Shown here piece by piece: positions 43,364-51,971 of a stretch of DNA of 64,000 nucleotides; the first letter of the stretch is position 1; each line of letters begins with the position of its first letter. A model generated the notes under the pieces. That model ran no database searches and was not told where the DNA came from. It saw only the letters and a program-made list of their open reading frames with translations. This stretch comes from Lentisalinibacter sp964427415 (GTDB lineage Bacteria; Pseudomonadota; Gammaproteobacteria; Steroidobacterales; Woeseiaceae): the NCBI GenBank assembly GCA_964427415.1, contig CAYRUH010000007.1, positions 1 to 64,000 of the forward strand, in the 5' to 3' direction. A program made the translations under genes and the position numbers.

Positions 43364-45010
43364 ATGCCCAATGCCCTCACCCTGCTGATTATCGCAGCTG
43401 GCGTCTATCTGGCAGCGAAACTCCCGGCGCGGCTGCGTCTGTCGCGAGCCAAGCATCCGTCTCTCCAGGGGCATGTCAGGCTCTCGCGACTGATCGCGCG
43501 CCTCGTCCCTTTCTATCGCTACGAGGCCGACGCCTTCTTCAGCAGTGACGACGCGCCGGCCGAAATCGCCGACCGGCGCCGCCGCGGCTTCGAGCGTCTC
43601 GCCGCCCTGCTCGCCGAGCGCGCCCCGCAGACCATCGCGGCCAGTGCGGGTCTGGCGGACGACGTCTCGGACGTCGCATTCACCGCGGCCTACCGGGTGC
43701 CGTTCCAGTACCGCGATCACGTGCGCAAACATCTGCCCACCGGGTCGCTGGCCGACGCCTCGTCCGGCAATCGCGTCCGCGACCTGGACGGCAACTGGTA
43801 CTGGGATCTCACCGGCTCCTATGGGATCAACGTCTTCGGCTACGACTTCTACAAGGAATGCATGGAGCGGGGCGCGGAACGGGTACGGGACCTCGGCCCG
43901 GTACTCGGGCCCTACCACCCGGTCATCGCCGACAACGTCCGCCGCCTGCAGGAAATCTCCGGCATGGACGAAGTCTCGTTCCACATGTCCGGGACCGAGG
44001 CGGTGATGCAGGCCGTGCGCCTCGCGCGGTTCCACACCGGGCGACGCTATCTGGTGCGCTTCTCCGGCGCCTATCACGGCTGGTGGGACGGCGTGCAGCC
44101 GGGCGTCGGCAGCGAGCGCCGGGTGGACGACGTCTACACGCTGGCCGAGCTGTCGGATGCCACCCTCACCGTGCTGGATACCCGCCGGGATGTCGCGTGC
44201 GTGCTCGTCAATCCCCTGCAGGCGATGCATCCGAATGCGGCCGCACCCGGCGACGGCGCGCTGATCAACAGTCAGCGCAAGGCGAGCTTCGACCGAGCGG
44301 CGTACACCGAGTGGCTCCGAAAGCTGCGGGAAGTCTGCACCCGGCGCAACATCGTGCTGATCTTCGACGAGGTTTTCGTCGGCTTCCGCCTGGCGAGGGG
44401 CGGCGCCCAGGAATACTTCGGCGTAGCCGCGGACATGCTCACCTACGGCAAGACGCTCGGCGGCGGCTTGCCGGTCGGCGTCGTCTGCGGCAAGCGCCGC
44501 TACATGCGCCGCTACCGCGAGGACCGGCCGACGCGCATCTGCTTCGCCCGCGGCACCTTCAATTCCCATCCGCACGTGCTGGCCGCCATGGACGAGTTTC
44601 TGCGCCGGCTGGAGCTACCGGAGCTCCGCGACCACTATGCCGGTCTGGACGAGCTCTGGGACGGCCGTGCGGCGGCACTGAACCGGCGGCTAGAGCAAGA
44701 CAACCTCCCTGTGCGCGTGGCCAATATGGTCTCCATCTGGACCGTCACCTACTCGGTTCCGAGCCGCTACAACTGGATGTTCCAGTACTACCTGCGCGCC
44801 GAGGGACTCGCCCTGCCCTGGATCGGCACCGGGCGGCTCATCTTCAGCCACTCATTCTCCGACCAGGAATTCGGCGAGGTGGCGGAGCGCTTCGTTGCCG
44901 CCGCCCGCGCCATGCAGGCCGACGGCTGGTGGTGGCAGGCGCCGGGCCTGACGGACAAGTCCATCAAGAAGCGCATCCTGCGCGAGATGGTCGCGGCCCG
45001 CCTCGGCTGA
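43364..45010 (+). CDS. Membrane-anchored class III aminotransferase (GSA-aminomutase-like)
   Basis: 548 residues. N-terminal hydrophobic segment 'ALTLLIIAAGVYLAAKLPAR' anchors it to the membrane; the catalytic part from ~res 125 is a fold-type I PLP enzyme resembling glutamate-1-semialdehyde aminomutase: 'GNWYWDLTGSYGINVFGYDF', 'VSFHMSGTEAVMQAVRLARF', 'VLIFDEVFVGFRLARGG' (PLP Asp) and 'LTYGKTLGGGLPVGVVCG' (Schiff-base Lys). The true HemL is about 430 residues and soluble, so this is probably a different transaminase or aminomutase with a lipid-soluble or membrane-bound substrate. The next genes (opposite strand) include a membrane protein and psd. Confidence 0.85.
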   Translation: MPNALTLLIIAAGVYLAAKLPARLRLSRAKHPSLQGHVRLSRLIARLVPFYRYEADAFFSSDDAPAEIADRRRRGFERLAALLAERAPQTIAASAGLADDVSDVAFTAAYRVPFQYRDHVRKHLPTGSLADASSGNRVRDLDGNWYWDLTGSYGINVFGYDFYKECMERGAERVRDLGPVLGPYHPVIADNVRRLQEISGMDEVSFHMSGTEAVMQAVRLARFHTGRRYLVRFSGAYHGWWDGVQPGVGSERRVDDVYTLAELSDATLTVLDTRRDVACVLVNPLQAMHPNAAAPGDGALINSQRKASFDRAAYTEWLRKLREVCTRRNIVLIFDEVFVGFRLARGGAQEYFGVAADMLTYGKTLGGGLPVGVVCGKRRYMRRYREDRPTRICFARGTFNSHPHVLAAMDEFLRRLELPELRDHYAGLDELWDGRAAALNRRLEQDNLPVRVANMVSIWTVTYSVPSRYNWMFQYYLRAEGLALPWIGTGRLIFSHSFSDQEFGEVAERFVAAARAMQADGWWWQAPGLTDKSIKKRILREMVAARLG

Positions 45011-45012
45011 GA

Positions 45013-45034
45013 CGGGCGGAGCGAAAACGCCCGC
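45013..45034. terminator. Hairpin between convergent genes
   Basis: Perfect stem CGGGCG/CGCCCG with a ten-base loop (GAGCGAAAAC near it) just after the aminotransferase stop and before the stop of the convergent membrane protein gene. There is no T-run, so it is at best a weak bidirectional terminator or RNA-end stabiliser. Confidence 0.3.
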
Positions 45035-45037
45035 CGC

Positions 45038-45640
45038 TCAGTGCCGCTGACCGATCATCTCGTCGATGGTCTCGCCGCGCAGCAGCGCGATCGGCGCCTT
45101 GTGGTACATCTTTATGTCGTGGAAAGGGTCGGTCAGTATCTTCGTCGCCCAGACCAGCCCGGTTCGCACATCACGGATGAAAAACAGCTGCACCGTCCTG
45201 AACACCAGCGCCGCCGCGCCCAGAAGCAGCCACATGACTGACAGATTGTGAATGAACCCCGACCAGTCCGTCGGCGCCGGCAGCAGGCCAAGCATGCTCG
45301 GATCCGCGTAGAGTGCGAACGGCGTCAGGGCCCAGATGGCGAGAAGCACGATCTTGCGACGCAGGTTGTAACCGACCTTTATCGCCTCTTTGTACTCGTG
45401 GGTAGCGTGATTGACGACGTCGTAGGTCTTCGGTTCGAAGAAGAAATGCCCGATCTGGCGTGACCACATTGCCACGAACCACGCCAGAAATACCGAGGCC
45501 ACCGGGTTGAATGCGACCAGTGCGTAGGCCGCGACGAAGCACAGCGCGCTCACGAGGTGCAGCGATTGGTTCACCCGGCTGTGATGATAGTAGCGATGAT
45601 CGTCCCAACGCTGTTCTCGCAGTTCTTCCAGGAAGCTCAT
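45038..45640 (-). CDS. Integral membrane protein of unknown function with paired His motifs
   Basis: 200 residues; ATG 45640 preceded by GGAGA. About four transmembrane helices ('LHLVSALCFVAAYALVAFNP', 'VASVFLAWFVAMWSRQIGHF', 'KIVLLAIWALTPFALYA', 'LSVMWLLLGAAALVFRTVQL'). Charged His motifs at membrane edges, 'DDHRYYHHSRVNQSLH', 'GHFFFEPKTYDVVNHATHEY' and 'DPFHDIKMYHKAP', recall di-iron fatty-acid hydroxylases or Mpo1/DUF962 proteins, but I cannot assign a family. Placed between the GSA-like enzyme and psd, so a lipid-related reaction is an attractive guess. Confidence 0.75.
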   Translation of the reverse strand: MSFLEELREQRWDDHRYYHHSRVNQSLHLVSALCFVAAYALVAFNPVASVFLAWFVAMWSRQIGHFFFEPKTYDVVNHATHEYKEAIKVGYNLRRKIVLLAIWALTPFALYADPSMLGLLPAPTDWSGFIHNLSVMWLLLGAAALVFRTVQLFFIRDVRTGLVWATKILTDPFHDIKMYHKAPIALLRGETIDEMIGQRH

Positions 45641-45738
45641 GGTGACTGTTCTCCGGCGAATGGCCTCTGACAGGTGCTATACATGCCTTCGTAACGTGAC
45701 ACTGGCGTTACAGCGCCGGCCCGATTCTGCCGTCGCCG

Positions 45739-46611
45739 TCATCGCGGCCGCCACAGCAGCGCCTCGCCCATCCGCAGCCTCGCGTTCTGTGCGATGCCGG
45801 CAACGGGCTCGAAACCCCGGCTGGCGAACACGATGAGGGTGGAGCCCTGCTGGAAATAGCCGAGTTCATCACCCTTGTGAAAAGCGGCATCGCATGGCAG
45901 CCGGTTCGGGCCGCGGTACCTCAGATCGAGATCATGGGGCAGACAATGCAGCCGGACACTGGCGACCAGGATGGCGGCGATGGCGACGAGGCTGACGTGC
46001 TCACCGGGCGCCGGCAGGCCCAGATTCATCACCACCCGTTCATTCCGGCAATAGAGCCGCTCTATCCGCGCGAGCGCCGGCGGATTCACGTTCCAGGTGT
46101 CGCCCGATATATAGACAACCTCGTTCATACTGCCGTCACAAGGCGCGTGGAAGCGGTGATAGAAGCTCGATTTCAGCCGCAGCGTCACGTAAAGGCCGTC
46201 CCGGTAGCGCTGCACCAGCGCCGGGTCGCCCAGCAGCTCTTCCAGTGTGTAGGGAAAGCCCTTGGCCTGCAGCAGTTGCGTGCCGCGGATGGTGCCGTGG
46301 GAGACGATGATGCCGTCGCAGGGACTCACCACTACGGCGGGGTCCTCGTGGATGGGCCGCGCGCCTTCCTTCAGTTCGCGGGTGAAGCAATCCCGCATGC
46401 TCCGGTAGCGGGTCCGCTTCGCCTCCGTGAGGTCGAGATCCCGGTCGAACAGCCGCCAGATGCCGATGCACAGTCGGGCGAACCACTCGTTCTCGATACG
46501 GCTCAGACGACCCACGAACAGCGTGGCCCAGCGCCTCGGGATGCGGTTCGTGAGCAGGAAATTGAGCCGGCCTCGCCACGACAGGGAAGCAGGCGGGACA
46601 TTCATCGCCAT
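45739..46611 (-). CDS. psd: Phosphatidylserine decarboxylase
   Basis: 290 residues. Psd signatures: 'FTRELKEGARPIHEDPAVVV', 'VSPCDGIIVSHG' (active Asp), 'FYHRFHAPCDGSM' (active His) and, near the C-terminus, 'GDELGYFQQGSTLIVFASRG', in which the GST serine is the self-cleavage site that makes the pyruvoyl group (canonically LGST). It converts phosphatidylserine to phosphatidylethanolamine at the inner membrane. Two in-frame ATGs lie at the start (46611 and 46605), neither with a strong site. Followed in the genome by an unrecognised membrane protein gene 98 bp downstream. Confidence 0.94.
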   Translation of the reverse strand: MAMNVPPASLSWRGRLNFLLTNRIPRRWATLFVGRLSRIENEWFARLCIGIWRLFDRDLDLTEAKRTRYRSMRDCFTRELKEGARPIHEDPAVVVSPCDGIIVSHGTIRGTQLLQAKGFPYTLEELLGDPALVQRYRDGLYVTLRLKSSFYHRFHAPCDGSMNEVVYISGDTWNVNPPALARIERLYCRNERVVMNLGLPAPGEHVSLVAIAAILVASVRLHCLPHDLDLRYRGPNRLPCDAAFHKGDELGYFQQGSTLIVFASRGFEPVAGIAQNARLRMGEALLWRPR

Positions 46612-46632
46612 CGGTGAATCCGGGTATGCGGG

Positions 46633-47166
46633 CTACGGCGTAAGCCGGCGCCGCCCGGTGATCATCGGGCGTAACAGCTCGATGCGGCCAACGTGTTGCA
46701 CGATGAAGACGGCCGCGACATGTATCATGGCGCCTATCCACAGCGTGTGCGCCGCATAGGCGTGCACTTGCTGCAGAAGGTCGTTGCCGTACAGCGCATC
46801 CACTTCCTCGTGCAGCCAGCCGGTGCAGGCGAGTAAGCCTACCAGGAAGAACATCAGGTAGATCATCATGGCGCCGAGCGGATTATGGCCGGCGTCGGCG
46901 GGAAGCGCTCGGGCACGCAACTCTCCAAAGTGTTCGCGCAGCGCGGCCAGGCTGACCGGGAAGTCGGCGAAGCGCGCGTGCTTCGTACCGAGGAATCCCC
47001 ACACGACGCGGACCAGCACGGCCGCCACCGCGGTATAGCCGAGCCAGGTATGGACATCCTCCCCCGGCTCGGTCAGCCAATAGTTGGCAACGACGACAGC
47101 GGCCAGCGTCCAGTGGAAAATCCGCACCACCGGATCCCAGATCACGACGGACGCCGGCCCACTCAC
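46633..47166 (-). CDS. Cytochrome b561-domain membrane protein
   Basis: About 177 residues from a GTG at 47166, right after the PepSY gene; the frame continues upstream only as a shadow of that gene. Starts 'VSGPASVVIWDPVVRIFHW', the usual opening of bacterial di-haem cytochrome b561 proteins, and has four helices with the haem-binding His: 'RIFHWTLAAVVVANYW', 'DVHTWLGYTAVAAVLVRVVW' and 'QQVHAYAAHTLWIGAMIHVA'. Likely transfers electrons across the inner membrane. Six bases from the PepSY lipoprotein gene, so the two are co-expressed. Confidence 0.87.
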   Translation of the reverse strand: MSGPASVVIWDPVVRIFHWTLAAVVVANYWLTEPGEDVHTWLGYTAVAAVLVRVVWGFLGTKHARFADFPVSLAALREHFGELRARALPADAGHNPLGAMMIYLMFFLVGLLACTGWLHEEVDALYGNDLLQQVHAYAAHTLWIGAMIHVAAVFIVQHVGRIELLRPMITGRRRLTP

Positions 47167-47170
47167 CGCA

Positions 47171-47449
47171 TCAGCCTTCTTCCCGTTTGACCACGCTGCC
47201 GTCGACCGGGTTGAAATAGATCTCCACCTTGGTCTGGTCGGGGTCGAAACCGTAGATCTCGTAACAGTTACCTTCGGTGACCTTGAAGGCGTTGATCTTG
47301 TAGCCCTGGTCAGTAAGGTTCTGCTGGAACTGATCGGCATCCTGCCACGCCGAGCGCGGCTCCGTCGTGCACTGGATGGTCTCGCCGCCGGCGCAACCGG
47401 CGAGCGCGGCAATACTGATCGACGTGACAAGAATGTGTCTCGGTTTCAT
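47171..47449 (-). CDS. PepSY-domain lipoprotein
   Basis: 92 residues from ATG 47449, preceded by GGGAGAAG. Lipoprotein signal 'ILVTSISIAALAGCAGGE' with lipobox L-A-G-C. The mature part is one PepSY domain: 'QFQQNLTDQGYKINAFKVTE' and 'YFNPVDGSVVKREEG'. Small PepSY proteins often accompany cytochrome b561 or haem-copper systems; here it precedes the b561 gene by a few bases, so it probably contributes a periplasmic domain to the same redox unit. Confidence 0.87.
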   Translation of the reverse strand: MKPRHILVTSISIAALAGCAGGETIQCTTEPRSAWQDADQFQQNLTDQGYKINAFKVTEGNCYEIYGFDPDQTKVEIYFNPVDGSVVKREEG

Positions 47450-47516
47450 GGCTCTTCTCCCTGGCCGTGGACAACGCGAGCGAATCCTAGCACAGCCCGC
47501 ACTCGCAGCGACCCGC

Positions 47517-48077
47517 TCAGGAGAGGCCCGTGAACAGCACCACCACACCGATCGCGATGAACACGGCGGCGGCCACCGTGTTAATGAGACGCATTGGCAA
47601 ACGCTCGGCGCTGAAGTGACCCAGCACCACCACCGGCACGTTGGCCGCGAGCATGCCGAGTGTCGTGCCGACCACCACCAGCCAGACCGCCTCGAACTGC
47701 GCGGCGAGCACGACGGTCGCGATCTGCGTCTTGTCGCCGATCTCCACCAGGAAGAAGGCGATCAACGTCGTCAGGAAGGCGCCATAGGGGTAGCGGGCGG
47801 CCGCGTCGTCCTCTTTATCGGGGACGAGGACCCACAGGCCCATGCCGATGAACGCAGCGGCGATCAGCCAGCGGCCGACGTCCGGCGGCAGCCAGTCGGC
47901 GATCAGCGCGCCGATCTCGGCGGCCACCCAGTGATTGGCGATTGTCGCCAGCAGGATGCCGGCGATGATGGGTGCCGGCTTGCGGAATCGGGCAGCGAGG
48001 ACGAGGGCCAGTAGCTGCGTCCTGTCGCCGATCTCGGCCAGTGCCACCGAGAAGGTGGATATGAGGAACGCTTCCAT
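47517..48077 (-). CDS. TMEM165/GDT1 family transporter (UPF0016)
   Basis: 186 residues from ATG 48077 (GGAG upstream); the frame extends further but only as non-coding sequence. Two copies of the family signature: 'ALAEIGDRTQLLALVLAARF' and 'FLVEIGDKTQIATVVLAAQF', within six transmembrane helices. GDT1-type proteins are Mn/Ca transporters; bacterial members (MneA-like) export manganese. I looked for a yybP-ykoY manganese riboswitch in the 5' leader and saw none. Monocistronic, downstream of a VOC-protein operon. Confidence 0.93.
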   Translation of the reverse strand: MEAFLISTFSVALAEIGDRTQLLALVLAARFRKPAPIIAGILLATIANHWVAAEIGALIADWLPPDVGRWLIAAAFIGMGLWVLVPDKEDDAAARYPYGAFLTTLIAFFLVEIGDKTQIATVVLAAQFEAVWLVVVGTTLGMLAANVPVVVLGHFSAERLPMRLINTVAAAVFIAIGVVVLFTGLS

Positions 48078-48165
48078 GCACGGGTCTCCGGGTTCGGGCG
48101 TGCATCTTAACGATCGCGCTGAAATTCGACCACAGCCCGCGGCGGCGGTCGCAGGACCGGCAGAA

Positions 48166-48561
48166 TCAGATCCGCCAGGGAGGAAAGCGGCGATTCTCAC
48201 CCGCGAACATCAGGCACACCTCGTTGCCGGCCGGGTCGGTGAGGCGTGCTTCCCGCCAACCCCAGCGCTGGTCCGCCGGCAGCGTGTCAAAGGTCATGCC
48301 CCGCTCTTGCAACTCCCGGACATGGCGCCGCAGCGCCGCAGCGGACTCGTGATCGAAATAGATCACGATGCCCGCCGCGGCCGCCGAAGCCGAGGTCGGA
48401 TCGACCGCATGCAGCGATAGCGTGGCACCGTCGCCGCTCTCGCTCTCGAAGCGCGCGTAGCGCGGCGGCGCGTCGACGATCTGGACCAGCCCGAGCGCCT
48501 GATAGAAGGCGACGGATTCGGCGTAGTCCACGCAGGGGATGGTAACCTGGTTCAGGGTCAT
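48166..48561 (-). CDS. VOC/glyoxalase-fold protein
   Basis: 131 residues; ATG 48561 overlaps the DUF547 stop (ATGA). Two betaalphabetabetabeta modules: 'TLNQVTIPCVDYAESVAFYQ' with 'LGLVQIVDAPPRYARFE', and 'AAGIVIYFDHESAAALRRHV' with 'EARLTDPAGNEVCLMFAGEN'. The family covers glyoxalases, dioxygenases and drug-resistance proteins; the ligands here are unclear. Ends the receptor-DUF547-VOC operon. Confidence 0.88.
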   Translation of the reverse strand: MTLNQVTIPCVDYAESVAFYQALGLVQIVDAPPRYARFESESGDGATLSLHAVDPTSASAAAAGIVIYFDHESAAALRRHVRELQERGMTFDTLPADQRWGWREARLTDPAGNEVCLMFAGENRRFPPWRI

Positions 48562-49388
48562 GGCAGGTCGTCTCCTGCCGTCCCGTTCAGCCGCCAATCG
48601 TAATCGAGATAACGGATGTCGATGTTGCCCTGCCGCAGGGCGCGCCGTTCCGGTGCGCTCAGCCCGAGCGATTCACCGTACAGCGACAGAAACCCGGCCA
48701 CACCGTCAGCGCCTCGAAATCCCGTCTCGAAATCTCCGCGATACCAGTCGAAGATGGGTGAGACGTAAAGCACTCCGCCCTCCAGCCGATTGCGACTGCG
48801 GTCACCCAGAAAGCGGCGGGTCGCCGCCTCCAGCTGACTCTCCAGCCGCCGGCCGTCGTAGGCTTCCCGACTCAGCGCCGGGCACCCGATACTCGCGCAG
48901 TTGACCGCGAAGTGGATACGAGGCTCATCGTAGTGCCCCCGGATCATCTCATGCTCCAGTTCATCCAGCGACCGCCGCTCGCCCAGCAAATCGAAGAACT
49001 CGATCTCCCAGGGCGACTCCAGCAGTCTGCCGAGCTCCCGTATGGACGCGAGCTCCGGCCACCCGGTCAGGATCAGTTCCACCGTGCGGGCATTGTAGAC
49101 ATTGATGAGGAAGGCCAGTTGTTCCGACTCGCTCCACCGCCGGAATGCCTCCGGGCCGACCGCAGCCGTCCTCTGCAGGTAACGCCGGAGGGCCGGCCGA
49201 TCCGCGGCCATGCCGCCATAGTCGACCGCCGTCGAGGCCCCGTTGTCTATCTCGACGACATGGCGCTGCAGCAGCACCTGCCAGCCGTCATGATCGATCC
49301 CCTGGCCAGATGCCATGATTGGCGCGAGGACCGGTGCCGCCAGCACCGCGACCGCCACGAGTCGGCCGAAACGCAATGTCCTGATCAT
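48558..49388 (-). CDS. Secreted DUF547 protein
   Basis: 276 residues; ATG 49388 overlaps the receptor stop (TGATG). Signal peptide ('VAVAVLAAPVLAPIMASGQ'). DUF547 core: 'AFLINVYNARTVELILTGWP', 'ARSLDELEHEMIRGHYD'-like sequence (starting RRSLDEL) and 'IHFAVNCASIGCPALSREAY'. This domain has a circularly permuted papain-like/transglutaminase look, with the Cys and His of 'NCASIGCPAL' and nearby His as candidate residues; function unproven. Coupling to a TonB receptor suggests processing of an imported or surface compound. Confidence 0.88.
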   Translation of the reverse strand: MIRTLRFGRLVAVAVLAAPVLAPIMASGQGIDHDGWQVLLQRHVVEIDNGASTAVDYGGMAADRPALRRYLQRTAAVGPEAFRRWSESEQLAFLINVYNARTVELILTGWPELASIRELGRLLESPWEIEFFDLLGERRSLDELEHEMIRGHYDEPRIHFAVNCASIGCPALSREAYDGRRLESQLEAATRRFLGDRSRNRLEGGVLYVSPIFDWYRGDFETGFRGADGVAGFLSLYGESLGLSAPERRALRQGNIDIRYLDYDWRLNGTAGDDLP

Positions 49389-51829
49389 CAATACTCCAGA
49401 CGTGCGCGAAGGTAGAGATAGCGCCCGTTGACCCCTACCGGTGACAGGATGTCATAGGGCAGATTGCCGAAGAAGTTGATGTCGGCAGAGGAGAGATCCG
49501 GATACTCATCGAGGGCGTTCAGCACGCCGATGTCCAGCGATAAACCATTGTCGAAACGGTGACCCGCTTCCAGGTCCAGCCGGATCTCCGCGCCATATTC
49601 CTGACGCGGCTCGAAGCCGCCGCCGAAGTTGAACACACGCACCGTACTGCCGAAGCGTGACACCCGGGTCAGGAACCGCCACCGGTCATTCGACCAGCGG
49701 CCCGTCAGCACCAGCTTGTCCTCGGGGGCCGCTTCTTCCAGTGTGTTGATCTCCTCCACGCCGATCAGTCTCAGATCCGGGTCGATGTCGGCAAGCTCCG
49801 GTGTGGTGCCCCGTATCTCCTCGACGTCGGTACCGGCGTAGTGGTAGGCCGCCGTCAACTGCAGGTCCCCGCCGATCCAGCGCCTCCCGTAATCCGCCAC
49901 CAGGTCGACTCCCGTGGTCTCGGTATCGACCGCGTTGGTGAAGAAACGCACCGACTCCACATCTTCGCCGCCCGGCTGAGCAGCAAGGAATTCACTCAAT
50001 GCCGGACTGAACAGCCGCTCGGACAGCGTGACGCGGTCCTCCACGTCGATACGGAAAATATCGAGCGAAACGGACAGGCCGCCGAGACGCGCGGCGGCGC
50101 CGGCGCTGAAATTCACCGAGCGCTCCTCATCCAGATCGCGCGCGCCCAGCGCTTTCGCCAGCGGGTCGCTGACACGCAGCGTACGCGTACGGATCAGGGT
50201 CCGGTTCTCGCCGAAGTTCAGGCTGGTATCGGAGAAACCGAGCTGCGCCGGATTTGGCGCCCGAAAGCTGTTGGACGCCGCCGCCCGGAGAGCTATCGAT
50301 GACGTCACCTCGTAGCGGGCGGCCAGTTTGCCCGTCGCGGCGCTGCCGAAATCGCTGAATTCCTCGAGCCGTGCCGCCGCCTCCACGAAAAGCCGGTCGG
50401 TGAGATCGACACCGGCATCCAGATAAGCGCTCACGATGTCGCGGTCGATATCCACCACGTCATCGGGCGTCAGCCCGGGGGCCGCCTGGGCACCGATCTC
50501 GCCATCGAAAGGCCCCGCCCGGAAGGACGCCGGCTCACCGGCCTCGGTCTCGTAGTTCTCCCGGCGGTACTCCAGGCCGGCCGCGAGGCTGATCGGCGCA
50601 CCGAACCAGGTGCGCTCGAAATCCCGCAGTACGTCCAGGTTGGCACTGAATTGCTCGAGCGTGAAGGTACCCGAATCGAAGCTGGTCGGACTGGACGGCC
50701 CCAGGGAGGCATTCAGTGAGTTATCCACCCCGAACTCGAACCGGTTGCGCCCATAGCCGAGACTCCCGTCCAGCTGCCAGGCGCCCGCCTCACCGCGAAG
50801 GCCGCTGACGAAGGCGAAATCCCGATCATCCGCACGGGTCTCCGGCCGGAATCCCTCGTCATAGATGTCGCGTACGTTGGCGGCACTGTCCGGATAGCGA
50901 TAGAACGCCGCCCCGCCGTCGCTCTCCCGACCCGCCCACGTGCCCCAGGCGTAGAATTGCGCCGCAGAGAGAGGAATTTCCGTATTGAACCACAGACTGA
51001 GTTCATCGACGTTCGGGTCGCCCTCGGCATAATTCCTCTGCCCCGCCAGCGCCAGATTGGCCGGCGTGGGCGCCACGAAGAACGGCACCTGGTCGAAGCC
51101 GGCGCGGTTCGTGGAGTTACGGCTCCGCCAGGCCGCGCCCGCCTTCAGGAACCCGTCATCACCCACCCGCCAGCCGTACTTCGCATCGGCAGTGAATGTC
51201 TGGCCGTCGGTGAGAGTACGCCCGATGGGCGCGAGGTCGGTGTGGTGGGCACCGTAACTCACTCCCGTCGAGAAACCGGGAGTGTCGTCGAGGATAACGT
51301 TGACGACGCCGGCGATGGCATCCGAGCCATAGAGCGCTCCGGCGCCGTCGCGCAGCACCTCGATCCGGGCGACCGCGTTGAGTGGGATGGTGTTGAAGTC
51401 GACGGCCGCCGTGCCGCGGCCGATCTTGGTCTCGCTGTTCACGATCGCGGAAGTGTGCCGGCGCCGGCCGTTGACCAGCACCAGCAGCTGGTCGGGACTG
51501 AGCCCGCGCAACTGTCCGGCGCGGATCAGGTCGGAGGTACCCGAATTCGACTGGCGCGGGAAACTGAATGCCGGTGACACGGCGGCGAGCGCTTCTCCCA
51601 GCTCCCCCGCAACGGCACCCGTGCTCTCGAGCTGACGCGCGGTGATTATGTCGACGGGCACCGCCGAATCGAACGCAGTGCGCTGACTGGCCCTCGACGC
51701 GGTCACTACGATCTCCGCAATCGCCTCGTCCGCCCCGCCGTTGTCCGTGCCGGCTTCCGCTGCCGTCGTCAGTGCGAGAATAAAGAGCGGCATCAGACGG
51801 GCTCGCGCCCGTCCAGGTTCTGGATGCAT
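49388..51829 (-). CDS. TonB-dependent receptor
   Basis: 813 residues from ATG 51829, with GGAG eight bases upstream; a second ATG (51793) begins the signal core 'LFILALTTAAEAG'. TonB box 'IAEIVVTASRASQ'; plug ~res 35-190 with 'RAGQLRGLSPDQLLVLVNGR' and 'RIEVLRDGAGALYGSDAIAG'; long barrel ends 'LYLRARLEY'. The plug is of the 'VLVNGKRRH' subclass common in lineages using peptides, sugars or aromatic compounds, so iron is not assured. Followed by overlapping DUF547 and VOC genes. Coding upstream of 51829 is a shadow of the metallo-hydrolase. Confidence 0.92.
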   Translation of the reverse strand: MHPEPGRARARLMPLFILALTTAAEAGTDNGGADEAIAEIVVTASRASQRTAFDSAVPVDIITARQLESTGAVAGELGEALAAVSPAFSFPRQSNSGTSDLIRAGQLRGLSPDQLLVLVNGRRRHTSAIVNSETKIGRGTAAVDFNTIPLNAVARIEVLRDGAGALYGSDAIAGVVNVILDDTPGFSTGVSYGAHHTDLAPIGRTLTDGQTFTADAKYGWRVGDDGFLKAGAAWRSRNSTNRAGFDQVPFFVAPTPANLALAGQRNYAEGDPNVDELSLWFNTEIPLSAAQFYAWGTWAGRESDGGAAFYRYPDSAANVRDIYDEGFRPETRADDRDFAFVSGLRGEAGAWQLDGSLGYGRNRFEFGVDNSLNASLGPSSPTSFDSGTFTLEQFSANLDVLRDFERTWFGAPISLAAGLEYRRENYETEAGEPASFRAGPFDGEIGAQAAPGLTPDDVVDIDRDIVSAYLDAGVDLTDRLFVEAAARLEEFSDFGSAATGKLAARYEVTSSIALRAAASNSFRAPNPAQLGFSDTSLNFGENRTLIRTRTLRVSDPLAKALGARDLDEERSVNFSAGAAARLGGLSVSLDIFRIDVEDRVTLSERLFSPALSEFLAAQPGGEDVESVRFFTNAVDTETTGVDLVADYGRRWIGGDLQLTAAYHYAGTDVEEIRGTTPELADIDPDLRLIGVEEINTLEEAAPEDKLVLTGRWSNDRWRFLTRVSRFGSTVRVFNFGGGFEPRQEYGAEIRLDLEAGHRFDNGLSLDIGVLNALDEYPDLSSADINFFGNLPYDILSPVGVNGRYLYLRARLEY

Positions 51830-51971
51830 AGGATGACTCCGAAACTGAACTGCAGGTTTCCGGCTTTCGCGCCATAGTAAGACGACCCGCCCGGCGCCGG
51901 AATTATTTCGACAGCGCCATCCGCGTCGGCGCCTCGATGCCCGGCGCCGGTGCAGGCGCCGGCGCTGTCCC

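Noticed and set aside
43858..45180. 440-codon frame overlapping the GSA-type gene on the same strand
   Set aside because: Different frame of a convincing PLP enzyme; its translation is Arg/Gly/Ala-rich with no family sequence.
48078..48165. yybP-ykoY manganese riboswitch before the GDT1-family gene
   Set aside because: Checked because such genes often carry it, but the conserved GGGGAGUA segment and paired stems are not seen.
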